From assembly GCA_937900945.1 (NCBI GenBank), contig CALCGG010000087.1, positions 1-33,562 on the forward strand: a stretch of DNA of 33,562 bases. The letters are read 5' to 3'. The notes beneath the pieces were generated by a model. That model saw only the letters and a program-made list of their open reading frames with translations, was not told where the DNA came from and made no database searches. Shown here in pieces: positions 8,631 through 15,710 of the stretch. This stretch comes from an uncultured Sulfurimonas sp. GTDB taxonomy: Bacteria; Campylobacterota; Campylobacteria; Campylobacterales; Sulfurimonadaceae. The first letter of the stretch is position 1. Each line of letters begins with the position of its first letter. A program made the translations under genes and the position numbers.

Positions 8631-8685
8631 TTAATATGTCTTTATAAAAGACATATTAATTAGCCTCTAATTTTGAGGTTTTTTT
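8631..8685 (+). terminator. Double hairpin ending the ppk2 unit
   Basis: First stem: perfect 13-bp arms 8631-8643 and 8647-8659 with a 3-nt loop. Second stem: CCTC (8664-8667) pairs with GAGG (8675-8678), followed by seven T (8679-8685), a canonical intrinsic terminator on the plus strand. The first, AT-rich stem could protect the 3' end or act as a reverse-direction structure. Confidence 0.85.
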
Positions 8686-8713
8686 CATTACAACAACTTA
8701 CAAGAGGTGTTTT

Positions 8714-9415
8714 ATGCTAAAAAATATAGGTAAATATATATTTATGATTGAACTTGGATATAAATATATACGTATCTTTAAAAAAACTTTCTTCCATCCA
8801 TTCATATCTTTAAAACCGGCGTACCAGCAGCTTTCAATTGCTAGACAAGCGTACTCAAACAGTGTTTTAGAATTTTTAAATATAGAAGTAAAAGTTATTG
8901 GCAAAATTCCACAAAGAGATAAAATTCTTTATGCTATAAATCACCGCTCGCTTCTTGACATGATTGTCATGGAAAATATATTTTCCAAGTACCATAAAAA
9001 TGGAACCTGGATAGCTAAAGAGGAACTTTTTACTGCAATTTATGGTGATTTTTTTAAATACAGCGGCTGCATAAGTGTAGATATTGAACATGGAAAAGGT
9101 CTTTTAAAGTTTTTTAAACAAATAAAGAAAACATTAGCAAAAGTTGATGACATAAATATCTATATATTTCCTGAAGGTGAGAGAAACAAACAAGACACTC
9201 TTCTGCCGTTTCAAAACGGAGCTTCAAAAATTGCAATCGCAAATAATCTTGATGTTATTCCTGTTTTCATCAACGACAGACTCGAAGAGATATTTAAAAA
9301 TGCTCCGTACAAAGATAAAAAAACTGTTGAAGTACATATAGGTGAACCTATAGATGCAAAAAATTTAGAAAATGAGTATAGTAACTTTATGAAAAATATA
9401 AAAGGAAATAAATAG
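8714..9415 (+). CDS. plsC: 1-acyl-sn-glycerol-3-phosphate acyltransferase
   Basis: 233 residues with the acyltransferase block I NHRSLLD (76-82; H77 and D82 of the HX4D catalytic motif) and block III FPEGER (152-157), followed by GASKIAIANN and a PVFIND segment. PlsC acylates lysophosphatidic acid to phosphatidic acid at the inner membrane, the second acylation in phospholipid synthesis. The hydrophobic and aromatic N-terminus (1-30) probably anchors it. AGAGG sits just before the ATG. It is the first gene of a plsC-pdxJ-pdxA run: its TAG shares one base with the pdxJ GTG. The pairing with vitamin B6 genes is organisational rather than metabolic. A closely related glycerolipid acyltransferase is possible. 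Confidence 0.9.
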   Translation: MLKNIGKYIFMIELGYKYIRIFKKTFFHPFISLKPAYQQLSIARQAYSNSVLEFLNIEVKVIGKIPQRDKILYAINHRSLLDMIVMENIFSKYHKNGTWIAKEELFTAIYGDFFKYSGCISVDIEHGKGLLKFFKQIKKTLAKVDDINIYIFPEGERNKQDTLLPFQNGASKIAIANNLDVIPVFINDRLEEIFKNAPYKDKKTVEVHIGEPIDAKNLENEYSNFMKNIKGNK

Positions 9416-10206
9416 TGAGTAATTTAAAACTAGGTGTAAATATAGACCATGTAGCTGTTTTAAGAGAAGCTAGACGTGTAAATGATCCAGATATATTACA
9501 GGCTCTTTATGTGGCATGTGCAAATGGTGCGGACCAGATAACAATCCATCTAAGAGAAGACAGACGCCATATTCAAGACTCTGATGCGAAAAATATCATA
9601 CATCACTCAAGTGTTCCTGTCAATTTGGAGTGTTCAATCAACAGAGAAATTTTAAACATTGTATGCGATTTAAAGCCTCACAGAGCTACTCTAGTTCCTG
9701 AAAAAAGAGAAGAAGTGACAACGGAGGGTGGACTTGATGTGTTTAGCTTTTCAGATGAAATATCTTATGCGGTTGAACAGCTACATGACAGCCTCATACC
9801 TGTTTCACTTTTCGTAGACCCTACTCTTGAAGCTATGACTAAATCAAAACAGTTAGGCGCTGAGATGGTTGAACTTCACACCGGAACGTTTGCAAATCTT
9901 TTTGCTATGCTGAATTCTTCTTTGCCTTATTCAAACCACTCTGTTAAAGAGCTTGAACTGCCACGGTATGAACTCTCACAAAGACTTGAGCAGTCATTAG
10001 AAGATATTAAACTATCAGCTGTACATGCTAATAAACTTGGACTTGAAGTCGCAGCAGGTCATGGTCTCAACTTCCACAATGTTGCAGAGATGATGAAAAT
10101 ACAAGAGATAGTGGAACTAAACATTGGTCAAAGCATTATTGCCAGAAGTGTTTTCACCGGATTGGCGGACGCTGTTAAAGAGATGAAAAGATTGACAACT
10201 CGATGA
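9415..10206 (+). CDS. pdxJ: Pyridoxine 5'-phosphate synthase
   Basis: 263 residues, full length for the family. It opens with KLGVNIDHVAVLREAR (the His acts in ring closure) and carries QITIHLREDRRHIQD, VNLECSIN, ATLVPEKREEVTTEGGLD, VELHTG and a C-terminal AGHGLNF plus ELNIGQSIIARSVF phosphate-binding stretch, all hallmarks of PdxJ TIM barrels. It condenses 1-deoxy-D-xylulose 5-phosphate with 3-amino-2-oxopropyl phosphate, the last step of DXP-dependent vitamin B6 synthesis. The start is GTG, overlapping the plsC stop by one base; the stop overlaps pdxA (ATGA). The next gene makes its amino substrate, so the two enzymes work in sequence. Confidence 0.98.
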   Translation: MSNLKLGVNIDHVAVLREARRVNDPDILQALYVACANGADQITIHLREDRRHIQDSDAKNIIHHSSVPVNLECSINREILNIVCDLKPHRATLVPEKREEVTTEGGLDVFSFSDEISYAVEQLHDSLIPVSLFVDPTLEAMTKSKQLGAEMVELHTGTFANLFAMLNSSLPYSNHSVKELELPRYELSQRLEQSLEDIKLSAVHANKLGLEVAAGHGLNFHNVAEMMKIQEIVELNIGQSIIARSVFTGLADAVKEMKRLTTR

Positions 10207-11123
10207 AGCCGACCATTGCCGTAAGTGTTGGTGATTTAAATGGTGTTGGTATTGAGATAGCGCTAAAAGTGCATGCCGAAATCTCTAAGATATGCACCCC
10301 ACTTTACTGCATAAATGAAACTATGTTACATCAGGCGGTGGAACTCTTAAACACTAAAATTCCTCATGATTTTAAGCTAAATCCGGTGGAAGGTCAATTT
10401 GAGATAAAAGCTGGACAGGTGAGTGCTTCGAGTGGAAAATATTCCTATGATTCTTTTATGAGTGCAATCTCATTGTGTGAAAATAAAAAAGCTGATGGAG
10501 TTGTCACCATGCCAATCCATAAAGAAGCATGGATGATGGCAGGCTTAAAATTCAAAGGTCACACGGACCTGCTTCGACATCATTTTAAGAAAGACGCTAT
10601 CATGATGCTCGGATGTGAGGAGATGTTTGTGGCACTTTTTACTGAACATGTACCTTTAAAAGATGTGGCTTCGTTCGTACAATATAAAAAATTAAAACAA
10701 TTCTTTTTAGATTTACATGTGTCTATCCCAGAAGAAAAAATAGCTGTTCTTGGTCTCAATCCACATGCAGGTGACAACGGAGTGCTCGGACACGAAGAAC
10801 TGAGAATAACGAAGGCAATAAAAAGTGCGAATAAGAAAATAGGTTTCGAGCAGTTTATAGGACCCATTGTTCCCGATATTGCTTTTACCCCACACTTTCG
10901 AGCTAACTTCAGATATTTTGTAGCGATGTATCATGATCAAGGCTTAGCACCCTTAAAAGCGCTCTATTTTGATGAAAGTGTAAATATCTCTTTGAACCTG
11001 CCTATAATCAGGACTTCAGTTGACCACGGAACTGCTTTTGACATCGCGTATCAGGACAAGGCAAAAACACTCAGTTATATCAATGCCATAAAGAGTGCTC
11101 TTGTTATGATAAATACAAAATGA
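10203..11123 (+). CDS. pdxA: 4-hydroxythreonine-4-phosphate dehydrogenase
   Basis: 306 residues. The N-terminus reads VSVGDLNGVGIEIALK (the usual GDPAGIGPE motif with changes), then VTMPIHKEAW, FKGHTDLLRHHF with metal ligand H120, GLNPHAGDNG, and YHDQGLAPLKAL with a second conserved His. PdxA oxidises 4-phosphohydroxy-L-threonine with NAD(P)+, giving after decarboxylation the amino ketone used by PdxJ. It overlaps pdxJ by 4 bases, so the pair is translationally coupled. It is slightly shorter than the Escherichia coli enzyme, as is common in Campylobacterota. No terminator hairpin is obvious in the 26 bp before the convergent YceI gene. Confidence 0.97.
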   Translation: MKPTIAVSVGDLNGVGIEIALKVHAEISKICTPLYCINETMLHQAVELLNTKIPHDFKLNPVEGQFEIKAGQVSASSGKYSYDSFMSAISLCENKKADGVVTMPIHKEAWMMAGLKFKGHTDLLRHHFKKDAIMMLGCEEMFVALFTEHVPLKDVASFVQYKKLKQFFLDLHVSIPEEKIAVLGLNPHAGDNGVLGHEELRITKAIKSANKKIGFEQFIGPIVPDIAFTPHFRANFRYFVAMYHDQGLAPLKALYFDESVNISLNLPIIRTSVDHGTAFDIAYQDKAKTLSYINAIKSALVMINTK

Positions 11124-11149
11124 CGAATATACTCTTTAAATTACGATAA

Positions 11150-11776
11150 TTACTTGTCTACATGACAAAGCGAATATGAAACTTTAGTAGTAAATCCTAT
11201 GGAAACATCGCTCCAAGTTTTACCGCCATGCAAATCATAACATGCTTTGTTGATTGATGAAAGTGCTTCATTCGCACTAAAGTCTAAAATATCTATCACA
11301 CCGTTTGCCACCATGACACCGGCATCAAAACTATAATTCATAGGCACAGTTTTAGTTACACCGTTCATGGTCACTTCAACTATAAAAACACCAGTCTTAG
11401 GTTTACCTTTAAATAGTTTATTTGGTTTATAATCTGAAATTTTTGCCGTAATATTTTTACCGGTCATCGTATCGAAGAAGAATTTTACAAGTTTATCATC
11501 ACGAGTTTCATTTTTTGAATTTACACTTGCGGTATCAATACTCACTTGTGAGCCAACAAAAATCTCACGAAAGTTTTTGCCGCTTGGCGCAGTTGGTGTA
11601 TATTTAACGCTATCAAACACTCCGCCAACACCTACTTTAGCTGGTGTTTTATATGCTTCAAAACTAACAACAACAGCACCTTCCTGAGCCAGTGTGCAAC
11701 TGCCTCCCTTTAAGCCCATTTCCTCTGCATTTAAAACTGTCATGAACAGAAATATAGAAAGAAGTATTTTAACCAT
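11150..11776 (-). CDS. Secreted YceI-like protein
   Basis: 208 residues beginning with a signal peptide (MVKILLSIFLFMTVLNA, cleavage likely before EEM). The mature part is beta-rich with the YceI-like segments VSFEAYKTPAKVGVGGVFDS, IDTASVNSKNETRDDKLVKFFF and a C-terminal VSIGFTTKVSYSLC. YceI proteins are lipocalin-like periplasmic barrels that bind isoprenoid or other amphiphilic lipids; the ligand here is unknown. Three Cys residues are unusual for the family and could form a disulfide or bind a ligand. AAGGA precedes the ATG. It is a single gene, convergent with pdxA and divergent from the metallophosphoesterase. Confidence 0.82.
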   Translation of the reverse strand: MVKILLSIFLFMTVLNAEEMGLKGGSCTLAQEGAVVVSFEAYKTPAKVGVGGVFDSVKYTPTAPSGKNFREIFVGSQVSIDTASVNSKNETRDDKLVKFFFDTMTGKNITAKISDYKPNKLFKGKPKTGVFIVEVTMNGVTKTVPMNYSFDAGVMVANGVIDILDFSANEALSSINKACYDLHGGKTWSDVSIGFTTKVSYSLCHVDK

Positions 11777-11865
11777 AGAAATCCTTTTAACATGTATTTT
11801 TATATCGTGAGTCTATCTGTTAATATCTAAATACAAATTGAAACAATTTTTTTAGTTACAACTGA

Positions 11866-11871
11866 TATAAT
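11866..11871 (+). promoter_or_regulatory. TATAAT directly upstream of the phosphoesterase ATG
   Basis: A perfect -10 hexamer that ends 7 nt before the ATG at 11879, placing transcription start at or next to the start codon. No Shine-Dalgarno sequence exists in between, so the message may be leaderless. No good -35 is present. Confidence 0.5.
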
Positions 11872-11878
11872 TACGTTT

Positions 11879-13009
11879 ATGCAAGCACTCATATTTAGCA
11901 CCATTTTTTCAACTGTTTTTTTGTTGTTGAACCTGTATATTTATAAAAGATTAATATTAAAACTAGATGTAAGAAAGAGTACTAAACACTCCTTAAACAT
12001 TTTTTTAATTGTAAATTTTTTAGGAGTTGTCGGATACATGCTGGCACGATATTATGTCGGTATACCAAACTGGCTTTATTTTTTACTATCTCTTCCTATC
12101 GGTATACTTTTTCTTCTTTTTTGTACAACTCTGATTTATGACATTTCCAGGCTGATACTTTCAAAAGCACCATTATCAGATTCAAGAAGAAAGTTTTTTA
12201 AAAAATCATTAGATATCTCATCATTACTATTGGCAACGTCTCTTAGTGCAAGAGCCATGTATGAAGCAAAGTTTGTCAAACTTGAACATGTAAATATAAA
12301 GATAAAGAATCTTCTAAAGCCCTACAAAATAGTCCAACTGAGCGACATCCATATAGGCGGGCTTATAGATGCAGAATTTATGAACGATATTGTTCAAAGA
12401 GTCAATATTCTCAAACCTGATTTGGTAGTAATTACCGGGGATTTAATAGATATAGATGTAGATTCTGCAAAAGATACCCTCGATATCCTTAAAAGCTTAA
12501 AGTCCACATACGGAACATATTATATCGTTGGAAATCATGAATATTTTCATGGAATAGAAAAAATAATAAAAGCAGTAAAATCATTGGGAATAAGAGTGTT
12601 GGAAAATGAAAATGTATATATAGGAAGTGATGGAAAAGGTTTTAACCTTGCCGGTGTTTATGACGTTTTTGGGTACAGAACCAAGTCCCACATGCCAGAC
12701 TTAAAAAAAGCACTTTTAAATACTAAAGACTCACCAATTATACTTTTAGCTCATCAGCCAAAATATATAGAAGAAGTAGCAGAAGAACATGGTGTTGACT
12801 TAGTATTGAGCGGGCACACGCATGGCGGACAGATATACCCTTTCAGGTTTTTAGTAATGTTAAAGCAGCCATACATTAGCGGTCTCCATCATCACAATGA
12901 AAATCTACAAATCTATGTAAACAAAGGCACCGGTTTTTGGGGACCGCCTATGAGACTCGGTGCCAGTTCTGAAATAACTGAGATAAATCTAGAGCCAAAA
13001 ACTTTATAG
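11879..13009 (+). CDS. Membrane calcineurin-like metallophosphoesterase
   Basis: 376 residues. The N-terminal third has about three hydrophobic membrane segments (roughly 3-22, 41-56, 66-90). The catalytic domain follows with every metal-site motif of the YkuE-like branch: LSDIHIGG (D156, H158), ITGDLID (187-188), VGNHEYFHG (N219, H220), AHQP (H292) and SGHTHGGQIYPF (312-315). It is expected to be a dimetal hydrolase facing one side of the inner membrane. Relatives act on phosphodiesters or on lipid pyrophosphates such as UDP-diacylglucosamine, but the substrate cannot be set here. The start has no ribosome binding site. The 3' end overlaps the convergent HicA-like gene by 6 bases. Confidence 0.9.
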   Translation: MQALIFSTIFSTVFLLLNLYIYKRLILKLDVRKSTKHSLNIFLIVNFLGVVGYMLARYYVGIPNWLYFLLSLPIGILFLLFCTTLIYDISRLILSKAPLSDSRRKFFKKSLDISSLLLATSLSARAMYEAKFVKLEHVNIKIKNLLKPYKIVQLSDIHIGGLIDAEFMNDIVQRVNILKPDLVVITGDLIDIDVDSAKDTLDILKSLKSTYGTYYIVGNHEYFHGIEKIIKAVKSLGIRVLENENVYIGSDGKGFNLAGVYDVFGYRTKSHMPDLKKALLNTKDSPIILLAHQPKYIEEVAEEHGVDLVLSGHTHGGQIYPFRFLVMLKQPYISGLHHHNENLQIYVNKGTGFWGPPMRLGASSEITEINLEPKTL

Positions 13010-13264
13010 ATTATCTGGGACTAAACCAACCTTTTCAAGAAAATGACGTAACTTCGTAACTGAATCAATTGAGAGTTCATTTCTATGAGAAAGGCTGAGT
13101 ATAATTTCCTCATTATTTATTGACATTTTCGCCCTATGATGTTTAGTAATCTCTATGATTACTCCATAATGTTCTAAAGCAGACATCAATCTTTTGACGT
13201 CAATATTACCTGATATTGGGTGCTCAAACAATTTCTCTATTTTTGCTTTATGTTTTTGACTCAT
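13004..13264 (-). CDS. HicA-like small protein without HicB
   Basis: 86 residues. The sequence (KHKAKIEKLFEHPISGNID, then VKRLMSALEHYGVIIEI, an HRAKMSINNEEIILSLSHRN core and a C-terminal LRHFLEKVGL) follows the layout of the HicA-like family often found alone: KH-K-IF-P-S-I...G...G-R...F-HRP...FLE-G. HicA toxins are double-stranded-RNA-binding-fold ribonucleases with a catalytic His. Here the usual HRPH reads SHRN, keeping a His. No HicB antitoxin ORF is next to it, so toxicity is doubtful. AAGGGA precedes the ATG. It overlaps the convergent phosphoesterase by 6 bases. Confidence 0.65.
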   Translation of the reverse strand: MSQKHKAKIEKLFEHPISGNIDVKRLMSALEHYGVIIEITKHHRAKMSINNEEIILSLSHRNELSIDSVTKLRHFLEKVGLVPDNL

Positions 13265-13353
13265 ATGTATCCCTTCTTATCTAAATATATTCTGCCTTAT
13301 TGTACTACCTCTTATATAAATAATAGTTTTAGTTTATTTTATAAATTCTAATG

Positions 13354-13359
13354 TATAAT
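13354..13359 (+). promoter_or_regulatory. -10 element for the 54-residue membrane protein
   Basis: Perfect TATAAT 28 bp before the ATG at 13388, with AAGGG (13373-13377) between them. The region upstream is T-rich, as is usual in Campylobacterota promoters that lack a clear -35. Confidence 0.5.
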
Positions 13360-13387
13360 TGTTTAAATAAGAAAGGGTAGATAACAA

Positions 13388-13552
13388 ATGAATGATTTCC
13401 AATTAAAACTTATTCTTAGCATGTTGGCTGGAGTAATGTTCTCTTTTATTTTTATTTTACTCGCTTTTTCACTGCCGCCGGATAAAGAAACGTACCGAGT
13501 AGTAACAAAAAGTAAAGTGGGGAAAATTGCTGAAGCTGCAAGAAATAGGTAA
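13388..13552 (+). CDS. 54-residue single-pass membrane protein
   Basis: A small ORF with its own TATAAT and an AAGGG ribosome binding site. It encodes a short polar start, one hydrophobic helix (about residues 8-29, LILSMLAGVMFSFIFILLAF) and a basic tail with PPDKETYRVVTKSKVGKIAE. It has no Cys, so it is not a lipoprotein. The tail sequence looks conserved-protein-like rather than random, but I recognise no family. A bidirectional hairpin separates it from convergent htpG. It may be a small envelope or stress protein; function unknown. Confidence 0.65.
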   Translation: MNDFQLKLILSMLAGVMFSFIFILLAFSLPPDKETYRVVTKSKVGKIAEAARNR

Positions 13553-13583
13553 CAGTTAGAAAAAAAAGTTTTTACTTCTGGAA

Positions 13584-13608
13584 AATATGAGTGCGAAGCA
13601 CTCATATT
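13584..13608. terminator. Hairpin between convergent genes
   Basis: Perfect 11-bp arms AATATGAGTGC (13584-13594) and its complement (13598-13608) with a GAA loop. On the minus strand the stem runs into TTTTCC, so it best serves as the htpG terminator; the plus side lacks a T tract but has an A tract upstream at 13560-13567. Confidence 0.75.
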
Positions 13609-13612
13609 AAAT

Positions 13613-15505
13613 CTATATTGCTTTAGTGATTATTCTGTTTAATCTTGCAATAAAATCTGCAGTATCACTCAACTCCTGACCATCAAAAAGTTTTGCCTGA
13701 TCTAGAAGAACATGTGCCGCATCATTAATGAGGTTCACATCAGAAGAATCTTTCAACTTCATCAATAGTTCATGCTTAGGATTTATCATTAAAATCGGAG
13801 CTGGCTCTGGAGTGTCGCCACCTTGTCCCATTTGCTTCATCATTTGTGCCATCATATAAGACGGGTCTTCTTTATCAATCTTGATAGCCACAGGAGAATC
13901 AGTCAAATCAGAAGTTGTCTCAACAGATTTTACACTCTCGCCAAGTGCATCTTTAAACTGTTTTGCTAAACCTTCATAAGTTTTTGCAACTTCTTCCTCT
14001 TGCTTTTTCTCTTCTTCGCTCTCTTCAAATTTTGCATCTGAAACTGGAACCAACTTGTACTCTTTATACTCAGTTACCATTGGGAAAATGATAGTGTCCA
14101 CTTCATCATTGAGAACTAAAACATCGATTCCACGAGACTTAAATCTTTCTAATGCCGGAGAATTTTTTAGTAATGCCAAAGAAGTTTTACCAGTGATATA
14201 GTAAATCTCTTTTTTCTCTGCATCTACATTTTTAACAAACTCTTCAATCATCACTTTTTCAGGTGAGTTAATTGTGTTGAATTGTAAAAGCTCTAAGATT
14301 CTTTCACGATTAGCGAAGTCATTGTAAAGACCTTCTTTTAAAACATTTCCAAATTCACCGTAAAATTTATTGTACTTTTCTTTATCATTTTTGCTAATTT
14401 TAGCAAGTTCTGAAAGTACTTTTTTTACAGATGCATTTTTGATTTTTGCCATAACTGCATTTGATTGTAAAATCTCCCTAGATACGTTTAAAGGTAAATC
14501 TTTTGAATCAATTACACCGCGTAAAAATCTCAGATAAGTTGGCATAAGCTCTTTTTCATCATCTGTAATAAAAACACGGTTGATATAAAGTTTAATACCT
14601 GTTTGGTAATCAACTCTGTATAAATCCATAGGTGCTTTGCTTGGGATGTAAAAAAGTGTAGTGTATTCTATGGCACCTTCAACTTTGTTGTGCATCCATG
14701 TCAATGGTTCTTCAGATGAGTGAGCGATTGAGCTGTAAAAGTCTTTATACTCATCATCTTTAATCTCACCCTTGCTAATTGTCCAAAGCGCATTTGCACG
14801 GTTGATTTGTGTATTTTCTATATCAGTTCTTGATGGTTCAATCTCTTTACCGTCATCATCTTTTACGGCTGAAACATATTTCTCTTTATCCATGAAAATT
14901 TTGAATGGGATGTGATTTGAATATTTTTTAATAATACTCTCAATTCTATGCGTTTCTAAAAATTCATCTTCATCATCATTTAGGTACATAACAATAGTAG
15001 TTCCATGACCATCTTGAGTTGTATTTTCTATATCAAACTCGCCATCACCTTTGCTTGTCCACAAATATGCCTGCTCTTCGCCAGCTTTTTTCGTTGTAAC
15101 TTCAACTTTGTGAGCCACCATGAAAGAAGCATAAAAACCAACACCGAACTGACCGATAAGGTTAGAATCTTTTTTCTGATCGCCTGTAAGATTTTCTAAA
15201 AATGCTTTCGTACCTGACTTTGCTATTGTTCCAAGATTGTTCATCAAATCTTCTTCATTCATACCGACACCGGTATCTTTGATGGTTAATGTCTTAGCCT
15301 CTTTGTTAGCAACAATGTCGATACGAGGTGCAAAAGTTACACCCTTATATTTATCTTCTGTTAGAACTAACATGTTTAGCTTATCAAGTGCATCTGAAGC
15401 ATTTGAAACAAGTTCACGAATGAAAATCTCTTTATTTGAATATAATGAATGAATCATTAGGTGTAAAATTTGATTTGCTTCCGTTTGAAACTGATGTTTT
15501 GCCAT
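13613..15505 (-). CDS. htpG: Molecular chaperone HtpG (Hsp90)
   Basis: 630 residues from the ATG at 15505, chosen because AAGGAA precedes it and the family starts with MAKHQFQTEANQILHLMIHS; an in-frame ATG 72 bases upstream adds a sequence unlike HtpG. GHKL ATPase motifs are all visible: EIFIRELVSNASDALDKL, IKDTGVGMNEEDL, GTIAKSGTKAFLE and GQFGVGFYASFMV, followed by the middle-domain LRGVIDSKDLPLNVSREILQ with the catalytic-loop Arg. HtpG is the cytosolic ATP-dependent Hsp90 chaperone. The gene is monocistronic. No CIRCE element (HrcA target) is seen upstream, so heat control, if any, acts through another factor. Confidence 0.98.
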   Translation of the reverse strand: MAKHQFQTEANQILHLMIHSLYSNKEIFIRELVSNASDALDKLNMLVLTEDKYKGVTFAPRIDIVANKEAKTLTIKDTGVGMNEEDLMNNLGTIAKSGTKAFLENLTGDQKKDSNLIGQFGVGFYASFMVAHKVEVTTKKAGEEQAYLWTSKGDGEFDIENTTQDGHGTTIVMYLNDDEDEFLETHRIESIIKKYSNHIPFKIFMDKEKYVSAVKDDDGKEIEPSRTDIENTQINRANALWTISKGEIKDDEYKDFYSSIAHSSEEPLTWMHNKVEGAIEYTTLFYIPSKAPMDLYRVDYQTGIKLYINRVFITDDEKELMPTYLRFLRGVIDSKDLPLNVSREILQSNAVMAKIKNASVKKVLSELAKISKNDKEKYNKFYGEFGNVLKEGLYNDFANRERILELLQFNTINSPEKVMIEEFVKNVDAEKKEIYYITGKTSLALLKNSPALERFKSRGIDVLVLNDEVDTIIFPMVTEYKEYKLVPVSDAKFEESEEEKKQEEEVAKTYEGLAKQFKDALGESVKSVETTSDLTDSPVAIKIDKEDPSYMMAQMMKQMGQGGDTPEPAPILMINPKHELLMKLKDSSDVNLINDAAHVLLDQAKLFDGQELSDTADFIARLNRIITKAI

Positions 15506-15537
15506 TTTGTAATTCCTTTTAAAATAATTTGACGGGA

Positions 15538-15567
15538 AGTATAGCAAAAAAAAGTTAATAGCTGCAA
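15538..15567 (-). promoter_or_regulatory. Putative htpG promoter
   Basis: On the minus strand TTGCAG (15567-15562), an 18-bp spacer and TATACT (15543-15538), about 32 bp before the ATG. A palindrome AGTCT-N3-AGACT lies further upstream near 15585-15597 and could be an operator. Confidence 0.4.
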
Positions 15568-15665
15568 ATGATATCAAGTTAGTTTAGTCTATAAGACTCA
15601 TATTTTCTTAGTCTCAAACAATATTTTTATTTTAAATCCAAAAATACTTTCAAAAAAAAATTATA

Positions 15666-15698
15666 TGATAAAATTGTGAAGAATTAATGATTTTATCA
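15666..15698. repeat. Inverted repeat just upstream of the HerA-like ATPase gene
   Basis: TGATAAAAT (15666-15674) and its exact complement (15690-15698) around a 15-nt centre. It ends 12 bp before the GTG start, so it could be an operator or a leader stem-loop that hides the AAGG ribosome binding site at about 15700-15703. Confidence 0.5.
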
Positions 15699-15710
15699 CA
15701 AGGCAAATGA

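Noticed and set aside
15506-15577. 24-residue N-terminal extension of HtpG
   Set aside because: It has no ribosome binding site, covers the likely promoter, and HtpG proteins begin at the MAKHQF-type start, which has AAGGAA before it.
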